From the NCBI GenBank assembly GCA_001949185.1, contig BDGG01000003.1, positions 128,679-192,678 of the forward strand: DNA of 64,000 nt, in the 5' to 3' direction. The translations under genes and the position numbers were made by a program. The first letter of the stretch is position 1; every line of letters begins with the position of its first letter. The notes beneath the pieces were generated by a model, which did not search any database, was not told the origin of the DNA, and saw nothing but the letters and a program-made list of their open reading frames with translations. Source of the DNA: Ramazzottius varieornatus. Lineage: Eukaryota > Tardigrada > Eutardigrada > Parachela > Ramazzottiidae. Positions 55,860-64,000 of this stretch are shown here, piece by piece.

Positions 55860-56507
55860 TCAAGCTTGTTCATGGATAGACTGGCCATCTGCTACCAATT
55901 GGCTCCCAGGAGGATAACCTGCCTGAATTCCTGGTTGAATGTATATCTGGGGTACAGGATAGAAGAGGCTCATGTTTTGCTGCTTGAACTTGCTGAGCAC
56001 AACGAGGAACACGACCTGCAACCACGATCCATTACGAAATTGATCTTGAAACAGATGAACTGCAATATAAAGCTGATAGTTTGGGGATCGTGAACCCACA
56101 TATGTGACAAAGATGACCAAGTGGATGGCTCCGGGAATATAAAGCGCGGGTTGGTCCACATCGAACGCCGCTCCAAATGCGACGTACAATGCCCCTAATA
56201 GCAGATGTCCGCCAACTCCAAAACCTGTTATGATCGTCCAGAAAGTCGCATATATCCTAACGTACTACAGAGAAAAGCGAGTGTCAAACGAATAATATTA
56301 CAGAGTGCAAAGAACCAATATTATTAGCCAAAGAACAAATTAAGTCTTACCTGTTTGATCCCATAATACAGTAGAATCCCAGATGCTATGGGTGAGCAAG
56401 GATCCGATCAACCACCAAATCGCCATGTAGTATTCCCGAGTCCCCACCCATCCACTGAATAAATCGACCAAATACGCATAGGTGATCAGTAATAGAAGAT
56501 CGATTGC
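55860..56507 (-). pseudogene. four-helix membrane protein paralogue B, frame-broken and lacking exon 1
   Basis: Tandem paralogue of the gene at 56828-57726. Segments: 56351-56507, 56100-56264 and 55860-56015. The middle exon is 165 bp, exactly as in the paralogue. Strings: AIDLLLLITYAYLVDLF; GILLYYGIKQ then YVRIYATFWTIITGFGVGGH; GAIHLVIFVTYVVFLVVLSK; and a Pro/Tyr-rich cytosolic tail (PVPQIYIQPGIQAGYPPGSQ). The first segment is 157 bp, one base too long: frame is kept only if about 1 nt near 56395 is ignored, or if a 70-bp cryptic intron (56386-56455) is removed. No first exon was found between 56510 and 56820. Either a decaying copy or an assembly indel. Family unknown; MARVEL-like topology. 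Confidence 0.5.
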
Positions 56508-56827
56508 CTGTAAAACGCAGCTAATGCAGCATTTGTCTGTAATTCCACCGGCGAAGTGCGCCAGTTTTCCCTCGTTCTTGCCTGGCTGGTAGATTACTTT
56601 GCATGATGCAACTATAAACTAATCATCCGATGGGCCGACTAGGTACGAAAGAAGTTATTCGGAAGGCATCGAACGAAATTGCTGGAAATTTCGATTTTAT
56701 GGGGCTTTTTCGTAACCATGACTGCAACGTTAGCCTTGATAGTAGTGGTGTATTTGGGTGGATCATGATCTGTCTCCTTTCAGGTCTTGAAGGAGCTCAA
56801 TGTATTCAGATTTGGCGAATTAGGGGA

Positions 56828-57726
56828 TCAAAGAAAGAACAGCGGAGAAAGTAAAACGGATATTATCGGATGGAATATTGCTCGTGGTGGTACTGGAGAG
56901 AGGAAAGTTTCGGGCTCTACAGCAGAAGTTTGTGGTTTGGGAGTGGTAGTTACAGGACCAGTTGGACCATTCTTCATGGTCTTCGTCCGGAACTGGTATA
57001 TGACATATAAACAGGCCACCTGAAAAAGCAAAGGTGGATGGTAACGTCAAATGTGCGAAATGCCGGTATACTGATTCTCTCTACATTATCCCGTCAAACA
57101 AGACTCGGTGGAAGACAGATCACTGCACACGCACACCGAGATCGCGGTGCTTAGAAGTTGGAGAATTCCAACCACTTGGAACCAGTTGAGTTGCCTTGCA
57201 TGCACATATGCCGTGTCTAGTGCCTGAATCGCCATGATGGAATGAGCCCCGCACAAAGCCGTCATCCCGATGATCCATATGGTAACGAACTTTCGGTTGT
57301 TCTGTAAAGTTTATATGCTATGTTTTGGCCTTTACGATGGGCTAATGACGAAATCCCAACGGTACGAGGCAAAATGAGTAAGAGTACACTACCAATGGTC
57401 ACGCCGACGTACAGTAACACACCCCCACCCGCAGGTAGGATGGCAAATATCAAGGCAAAAGCCATGAAAACCTTGTACTCTAGAAATCCTGCCGGCGCTG
57501 CAATGCTGAATAGTATGACAAGGATGAGACCTGCCGCCTGTAAATGCATCGCGATTTGTTTGGAAACTGACCATGAAACTCCGGCTGTGCAATACTGTGA
57601 GCTGACGATACTTACCATGAGGAAGATCGAGATTGCTCGACATGTCCTTGGTGCGGGTTGGTAGTCCTGTATACGCAAACTCTGTTTGGCTTCCTGATAA
57701 TGCCGCACTTCCGCTTCCATCCGCAA
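56828..57726 (-). CDS. four-transmembrane MARVEL-like protein, paralogue A
   Basis: Four exons (57616-57726, 57388-57537, 57137-57301, 56828-57019), each a multiple of three with phase-0 introns, 205 residues. A cytosolic N-terminus is followed by helices AGLILVILFSIAA, VFMAFALIFAILPAGGGVLL, FVTIWIIGMTALCGAHSIMA and GILQLLSTAISVACLYVIYQ, then a Pro/Thr-rich tail (NGPTGPVTTTPKPQTSA). Donors of exons 2 and 3 (GTACTC, GTGTGC) are weak, so these borders are the least certain. Topology resembles MARVEL/tetraspan proteins, but no diagnostic motif is visible and I do not recognise the family. Paralogue B lies directly downstream on the same strand. Confidence 0.6.
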
Positions 57727-58646
57727 CGGTCAGCTATCTTTTGGTTTGCATGCTAAATAGTACAGCGTAGTTCAGTAGTGCACGCTGACTCCAGCGAACT
57801 GTGTAGCATACAAGCTTCTTCACGGTAGTATAATTTGTGCAAACGAGCTCTCTACTTTTCTCAGGACAAAGACGAGATGGCTATGCTAATCTCGATGTTA
57901 CCATGACAGTCAGCGGGACAACACTTTTACTGAAACACGTGGACTAATACAGTGTCAACTGCAAGCATGCACGGGCATATGATTCCCAATGACGAATGCG
58001 CCACTTCAAAGTTCTTCTTCTTCAACACTGAACCCTTTCTTGTTTCGTTCAATCTGGAAGATCTTATATCCACCATGGAAGTTAGTAGTGGGCGATAGTT
58101 TACTCGAATGTAGGTACGTGCTTAGTCTGCTCAGTGGAGAAACGCCCCGCTAACAATGGTATTGCGCCATAATGCAGACAGGTCAACGTCTTGAGTAACT
58201 TAAACGTGAAGTGACAGGTGATGGCTATTGTGTGGACGAAGGACCTTGAGAGTCGACCGGCGTATGGCGTGCGTACTGACACATTCACACGATGTTAACC
58301 GGGAAATCCTGTTTGAGAGGAGAAGTGTGAAAGGCCGCTCGAGCAGCCGGCAAGAACGCGCCAGAGAGCCATATTTGACCGGCAAACACAGAACATCAAG
58401 TTCATGCCGCGTTCTTGTCCACAGACGGACACTACCAAACCTGTGGGCTCTTGACAGTCCTCATCGGCGACGCGTCACTAATCGGCCATCTTGTCCTGTG
58501 AACACACGCATGGACTCTCACGCATCTCATCAACGTGTCTCTCAACCTCTCATCATTTTATAATATCAACATCTTGAAGATTCAGTCTTAAGAGCGCCAC
58601 TATTACTGTTCAGTTGTGCATCCGCGTCGCTTCCGTCAGTCAGAGG
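57727..58646. other. intergenic region
   Basis: About 920 bp between divergent genes. A plus-strand Arg-rich frame at 58228-58563 overlaps frames on the other strand and has no family resemblance. AATGCGCCACTTCAAAG near 57996 is a half-site of the GTGGCGCA repeat family. Confidence 0.45.
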
Positions 58647-59657
58647 ATGAATTTACAATGGCCAGCCGTTGTGGTAGCGTTATGGAGCTGTGTGGGTACC
58701 ATGGCGCAACTGAGGAGTAGCGGACCATCAGCACCGGCTAAAGCATGTAGTCTGCATCAAGATGCGACGGATCTGGATTGTCCCTGCCGCTTCCGGGAAC
58801 TGCCCTGCAGAGTACCTGGATCGGTGTGCACGACTGGCTTCGTTCCAGGTGGCGCTGAGAACGAGCTGCGTTGTCAGTGTGCCGGGATGTACAACCGGGA
58901 AATGGATCGCTACTGTGTGGAAAGTAAGCGTACGCCTTGATTCTCTATGAAGATTATTTGCAATGCCACAAATCAGATTCTGTGGATGCCTCGAAATCTG
59001 TAAAGCCGTTTCCAGCTTGAGGGTAAAAAATGAAATTATAGTTTCTTCGTATTTTAACAATAATTACCGGTGGATCGGCTATAACATCGCTGAAAATCAA
59101 ACAACGTCTGTTTTGAGACGGAAACTAACTCTTGTCACGTTGCAGAGCCCATGTCGGATTTGGATCGGCCGGTCGTTTTGCCCGTAGAGCCGCTGGACGG
59201 TACCCACGACCTGGACCTGGACTTCGGTCTCCGCGCTGGCCCAAAGAAAAAGAAGCCGAAACGTCCAAGCGCCAAGAATCCACCCTTCCGCACCGTCATG
59301 GTCACATCCAACCCGCTATCCGCCCTTCCGGTTACCATGCGTCCCTTCCACAAACCCAACTACCAGAACGGCATGGGTGTCGGCATGGAAAGCCCTGCCC
59401 TCGACACCAGCTTCTCGCAACGAATACCGAAGCCTGCCTCACCTGTCATGCCAACCCTACCACCCCCACCGGTACTAACGGCAAAGAACACCGGCTTCGT
59501 CAATTTCAGCGGATTCCATAAGGGTGTTACGAACAAGAGACCAACCAAGAGTCCGAGAAGGACGACGAGGGCTTTGCCGAGGGCGGATGGCTCGATGGTG
59601 GTCAACGGATGGTACCCGGATATTTGGCCCGCCGTAGGTTTAAACTACAGCATCTAG
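58647..59657 (+). CDS. secreted Cys-rich protein with basic, Pro-rich C-terminal region
   Basis: Two exons (58647-58923 and 59146-59657, phase-1 junction), 262 residues. A signal peptide (LQWPAVVVALWSCVGTMAQ) is followed by a small cysteine module with eight Cys (CSLHQDATDLDCPCRF ... PCRVPGSVC ... LRCQCAGMYNREMDRYC), EGF- or WAP-like in density. The second exon encodes an extended, Lys/Pro-rich, low-structure region (GPKKKKPKRPSAK, PTLPPPPV, KSPRRTTRALPR). I do not recognise a family. Secretion plus a polybasic tail suggests an extracellular-matrix or cuticle component, but that is inference. Confidence 0.65.
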
Positions 59658-61726
59658 CTGCATGCATGTAGGTATCCCCCAGCGCTCGCCAGAAATAACC
59701 GGTGTCTTACGCGGCAGATTAGCGCGGGGTTCCCACGAAAGTCCATTCAGTAGCTACCGTCGTTTATTGTACGGTTAATACTTTGGTTGCAGAGATCATG
59801 GAAACATTATCGGCAGGCCCGACGAGGAGCGTTTCTTGTCTGTTTTTCTCGCATGTGTGTTGCGTCTAGCTGATCCCGTGGCGACCTAGCGCTGTCACGC
59901 TTGTAGATTACTACATGCAAAGTACCTATTCTCAGCAGTTTTTCCTGGGTTTGTATGTCTTATGTGTTATTGATCTGAGACATTCTCGAGTTTCGATCGC
60001 ACGATTGCCTTACGGCAAAAATAAATTATTTCACTCCATTCGTTCAAAATCCGTGCACTGTTCGTTCACTTCTATTTGCCACCAGTCGAACCATCTATGG
60101 CACAGCTTGCCAGAAACGAAAGAAAGTGAGGTTATAGTCCACGGAGAATCAATTTTCTCGAAAATCAGCTATACCTGTGTTGAGTGTGTTCTGCCACAGA
60201 AAACGCACCACCTTTGCGAAAGCAGTTTCATAAGTCGGCCTGCATTGCCATCACTATCCATATGACCGAATGCAGCGCTCTGAAACACGTCTTGTATTCT
60301 TCGAGGTTCTGGAAGTTGTTTCTGTTTTCGAAGAGCACAAAGTGAGTGCTGAAGGTTGCTTCTGGTGTCGCGTTCGAATAAACAAACGACAAAAAGGTTT
60401 ATGGCGTGCCCTCCTGTGTTTATACTGGTATTGCCTTCCTAAAATGGACAAATAGTGTGCGAGGTAGCCGGCATGGAAATATCCAGGCTGATTTCAACCT
60501 TCACTGCTTCTAGCTACCTTTTCTTGGTTTCTAAATTGAGATAAACTTGTCCACATTCTTTTGAGACAAACCAGAAGTTCGTCAGTAGCAAGGCTGATGA
60601 GCTATGTTCCTTGGGAGGAAGGTAGGTCGGACGGACGCAGTGTTAAAGAGCCTATTCGACGTACTATGATCAAACAATCAGCCGCACGAGATTATGCTCT
60701 CCATGGATATTTCGTCCATGCCGAGAATTTTCACTGGGATATTTCCATGCCGGTCACCTCGTACGGATTTCGAACGAGTAGACGGTACAGCAAAAGTACC
60801 GCACATACCACATCCCACTGAACCGTTGAGCGTTTGCATCCAGTTCTGATGTAACTCCTTAGCTGCCGGCAATGATGTCATGGTGGGTGAAGTGCCGACA
60901 CAAGGCCTACACAGATATAATCGTGTTATGAGCTACACAGCAGTAATAGTCCTCCTCACGACAGGCCGTAAAACCCCGTTGATTGTGTTGATCTTGAAAG
61001 TGGATTACGAAGTTTCGCTTTCATGATAAGCAGTCCTCGAGTAGCTTATCTTGAACGCGAAAACGGATTATTCTCTGCACACTTGACTCAAAATTTCAAA
61101 TTCTCACTTCTCAGCTGATCTCTATCTGCAAAGTGCTTCACGTTGCGAGATACCGTTTCGCGTACGGGCTTCTTGATCCCTATTAGTGTCGGGAATAACG
61201 GAGGACAGACTAGCCAGAAAGAAAACCGTGAATTTCAACTTAGCCGGGAGGCAAAGTTTGCTTACAAACTTACCCCGCAAAACTCGCGTAATTCCGGTCC
61301 CGTTTCCGAGACTTGCGAAAAATCCAATCTTGCCTCACTCACGACTAATTTCCGTTGGTCAAGCAAACTCAAATTTTAAATCAACCGTTTGCGACATAAA
61401 CAGCTCGTCGTGAGGAGGACTGATGATGACTTGTGAGGATGCAGTCAAACTATCGGATTATGGAAACACATTTGCACGCCCCCGGTCAAAGGTTTCCATT
61501 GAAGCTCTACGTACCAGCTTTTATTGATAACTCATTGTGCTGGATGACCGAATAACCCAAGTGGAGATACCGAACAGACGGTGATGCGCTACAGCGTAGC
61601 TTGTGGGTTAGAAAAGGTACCACACTACTTGTTCTCTCGGTGTACACTTTTGCTACTCGTAAATCTGAGTTTGGGACAAGTTGTTCAAAATCTTCTGAGT
61701 TCCGGTCACTTTCCGAAACTGGAAAA
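59658..61726. other. intergenic region, no gene seen
   Basis: About 2.1 kb. Holds dispersed repeat copy 2 (60465-60680). Other frames (59915-60265 plus, 61143-61379 plus) lack family resemblance or splice support. Confidence 0.45.
60465..60680. repeat. dispersed repeat, copy 2 (partner at 28895-29090)
   Basis: Ordered block similarity with 28895-29090 in the same orientation, e.g. GGCTGATTTCAACCTTCA, AACCAGAAGTTCGTCAG and GGAAGGTAGGTCGG. Non-coding. Confidence 0.6.
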
Positions 61727-62450
61727 ATGGCTTTCGGAATTTCCTACCGCTCAGCACTGGCCTTCCTGATCTTGACCAGTGTTATGGTCTATGGTAAGCT
61801 CTTGCCAGTGACTTTCATGGGAAGTAGTAATGTCTGGGTTTCTAATATTCGGATTTCTTGGTGACGCTTTTCCCTGATGTTGTAGCTTCGGCACTCAACT
61901 GTTACATGTGTAACGGTATGGCGATGCATGGTATGCCAGGAAAGTATTCGGACTGCACCAACAAAACGGCTTACCACTCTATGGGGTGCCCAGCATCCAC
62001 TAGCCGATGTCTGATGCTGAAAGGCCATCACTCCGTTCTCAACAAAACAACCAACAGCTTTGATTCCAACTTTAACGGTACGACCCTCCACTGAGTATCT
62101 TGATTGCTCCTTCGAAAACTTTTGGCTAACGGTTAATCTGTGTGGCCAACAATATTATTAGGAAACGGGGTATTAATGTTCTCGTAGGTACGGTACGGGA
62201 CTGCATGTCACCCAACAATACGGCCCTTTATTTCCCGACATCTCAGTTTCCGAATGGAGCGCCTACAAAGGACGGTTGTTACAACCATATGGTCTTCAAT
62301 CAACCAAGCGCTGGCAACGGCAGCCTGTCTTTCAATGGCACCCTGTGTCTTTGCTCGGAGAAAGAGTGTAATGCTGCGTATCGAACCGAACTGAGTGCGG
62401 TATTCTTCCTTACCTTAGCTATGGCCGTGTTCTCCGCCCTAAACCGCTAG
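61727..62450 (+). CDS. small Ly6-like GPI-type protein
   Basis: Three exons (61727-61793, 61886-62077, 62188-62450), 173 residues, phase 1 at both junctions. A signal peptide (YRSALAFLILTSVMVYAS) leads into LNCYMCNGMA, the Ly6/uPAR C-x2-C opening. Further Cys are in YSDCTNKTAYHSMGCPAS, SRCLML, VRDCMSPNN and DGCYNH, closing with LCLCSEKECNAAY, the C-x-C...CN signature that ends three-finger domains. A hydrophobic C-terminus (LSAVFFLTLAMAVFSAL) fits a GPI signal. Several N-glycosylation sequons (NKT, NTA, NGS, NGT). Exon structure (signal, finger 1-2, finger 3 plus GPI) is the usual Ly6 layout. Function unknown. Confidence 0.8.
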
Positions 62451-63039
62451 TAACCGCACGTTTTCCCCAGCATCGACACCCAGACAGGATTTGGCCTTTG
62501 TCTGCACTATCGATACACAGTAAAACTTTGATACGGTTATCCAATCGGAAATTCCCATAAAGTTAGCACATTTCTTACGACGTTTCCCTACGGGAAAAGA
62601 AGACCTCAGCCTTCAGAACCAGAATGCGAAAGGCACCTCCATTGTGCGTTATATGATAGGTTTTCAGTTGTTGACGCGCGACCAAAACTCGTTTTGGCAT
62701 GCTTTTGCCTTGCCGCAGGAGCCCCGCCATCGAATCCCGACCTTTTCCGCTCGTCGCCAAGTTGGGGACAGAAGGCGACCTTTCGCAACCCGATCTCGGT
62801 ACCAAACTAGCATCCTCTTTAATGTGGCCCTTTGCCATCACCAAATCCCTTACAGGCTACCGAACACCCGAAAATCGCTTTTTATTACTGCATTTTGCAG
62901 TTTAGGACGAGAGGATTGCCGATCCTTAGGTTCTCTTGTGAAACAGCTCGTATTATCTAATCAAATCGAATGCAGGTATGTTCTTGTAACGTAGACTTGC
63001 TTCGTGATAGTCGTTAGTGAATAACCACTCCTTGTGCAG
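62451..63039. other. region between Ly6-like gene and GH43 exons
   Basis: About 590 bp. Should contain the missing 5' exon of the GH43 gene if it is close, but I found no signal peptide or D-P-W-x block. The minus and plus frames here overlap and are not supported. Confidence 0.4.
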
Positions 63040-63943
63040 ATAAGGGACTGAGAATTTACAACAGTAACAACAATCTGGGTGACTTCCGGAATGCTGAGAA
63101 AGTGACGATATGGACAGCGCCTTCTACTGGTATGTGGAGCAACGGCGTGTGGGCTCCCGAGCTCCACCGCATCAATGGGCAGTTTTACGCGTACGTAGTA
63201 AGTTTAGCTGACAATGGTAACAACATCAATCACCGCATGTACGTCTTGAGGGCCGACGATAGCAATAATCCGATGGGGGCATATACTTTTATCGGAAAAA
63301 TTGCGGATGCGGGAAAGGATTGGTGGGCTATTGACGGGACTGTCATGCAGCATCGCAACGGCAGGAACTACTTCATCTATTCTGGCTGGGTAAAACGAAA
63401 ACTTCAACCGGGTCGTTGGTCCAAGTGGCGCACACCGTCAGCCAACAACAACGCAAACGTGCGCCGCTTGGGTAAATGGTCTGGGTATAAATCCGTTGTC
63501 GGCTAACAAATAAAAACTACACATGAATCCGCGTGTGGAATCTTACCGGGTTTCTCTCGACGAAGGATAAAGCGTACAACTACGACCCGATGGTCCAACA
63601 TCTGTTCATCGCCGAGATGGCCAGTCCAACTTCCATCGTCCCCGGTACAGCAACCTTGATCAAGAGCCCAGTTTTCCGTTGGGAGACTGACGGACAAGCA
63701 GTGGTCGAAGGACCGGCTGTAGTTGAACACAACGGATCGTATTATCTGTTATATTCGGCCGGCGCATCGTGGACAGAGTACTACAGCACGGGTGTGATGG
63801 CTCTCGACGGGAACTCGAACCCTTTGAACCCGGCCAGTTGGAAAACTACAGACCACACCATCTTCCCGCGCAACGAAGCTGATGGCGTGTTCGGACCTGG
63901 TCATGCATCCCCTAACGAACCTAATTTTACAAAACTACAGTAA
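63040..63943 (+). CDS. GH43-family glycoside hydrolase (alpha-L-arabinofuranosidase-like), partial at both ends
   Basis: Exons 63040-63389 and 63566 onward, joined in phase 0 after SGW. Strings: GLRIYNSNNNLGDFRNAEKV; WSNGVWAPELHRINGQFYAY; HRMYVLRADD; DWWAIDGTVMQHRNGRNYFI then YSGW; QHLFIAEMASP; VVEGPAVVEHNGSYYLLYSA; LNPASWKT; and VFGPGHASP. The WAIDGT Asp (pKa modulator) and the EGPA Glu (general acid) of GH43 are present. The N-terminal catalytic Asp (usual D-P-W/D region) lies in an exon I could not find. The reading frame closes at 63943 shortly after GPGHAS, where the family continues, so a donor near 63900 and more exons beyond the edge are expected. GH43 enzymes act on plant or fungal arabinan/xylan and are rare in animals. 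Confidence 0.82.
63400..63485. repeat. GTGGCGCA-type miniature repeat copy (GH43 intron)
   Basis: GGTCCAAGTGGCGCACACC and ACGTGCGCCGCTTGGGTAA form an inverted pair about 45 bp apart, inside the GH43 intron. Confidence 0.65.
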
Positions 63944-64000
63944 AATACAAAGAAGGGTATTTTAGTGGGGATCTTCCAATGGCAGATATAGTGAAATTTC

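Noticed and set aside
58228-58563. 111-codon Arg-rich plus-strand frame
   Set aside because: Composition typical of chance frames in GC-rich DNA; no homology or splice context.
1-64000. CRISPR arrays, operons, tRNA or rRNA genes
   Set aside because: No regularly spaced direct repeats, no cloverleaf or rRNA sequence recognised by eye; the DNA is eukaryotic. A covariance search would be needed to exclude tRNAs.

Overview
This is a window of animal nuclear DNA with dense genes, short GT-AG introns (mostly 50-500 bp) and many small transposon relics. The gene set points to a panarthropod. It has an eclosion-hormone precursor, a GH18 chitinase with two peritrophin-type (CBM14) chitin-binding domains, an ALAS with heme-regulatory motifs, FICD, NSF, NUBPL, NAA60, DFFB/CAD and DNAJB12. 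Small introns, a eukaryotically structured GH43 glycosidase and a GPCR with altered motifs make a tardigrade (Hypsibius/Ramazzottius-like) my best guess. That assignment is inference; no species marker is visible.

Layout. 1-5.8 kb (minus): 5' end of ALAS (cut by the left edge), eclosion hormone, DNAJB12. 7.9-13 kb (plus): NSF in 11 exons. 14.5-16.8 kb (minus): a sulfotransferase directly abutting a broken plant-type UDP-glycosyltransferase. 19.2-28.6 kb (minus): an SLC26 anion transporter and a FAM234-like gene, with cross-placed 3' remnants that record a tandem duplication of the pair followed by reciprocal loss. 29.7-34.4 kb (minus): a secreted LRR protein and DFFB. 36.3-39.7 kb (plus): chitinase and a GPI-type Ly6-like protein. 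41.9-44.7 kb: NAA60 (plus) converging on NUBPL (minus). 45.2-49.8 kb (plus): FICD and a muscarinic-like class A GPCR. 49.8-55.5 kb: a transposon-rich block with a hAT element bounded by an exact 8-bp target duplication and several foldback or miniature elements. 55.9-57.7 kb (minus): two tandem paralogous four-helix membrane protein genes, one frame-broken. 58.6-62.5 kb (plus): a secreted Cys-rich/basic protein and a second Ly6-like protein. 63.0 kb to the end: a GH43 gene running off the edge.

Most genes here are unrelated housekeeping or signalling genes and do not form a pathway. The exceptions are the adjacent phase-II detoxification genes (SULT and UGT) and the duplicated SLC26/FAM234 pair. 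Exon boundaries were worked out by hand from GT/AG sites and reading-frame continuity, checked against remembered family architecture. No database search was run. Both 50-N gaps fall at the centre of long inverted repeats, which suggests that foldback structures broke the assembly.
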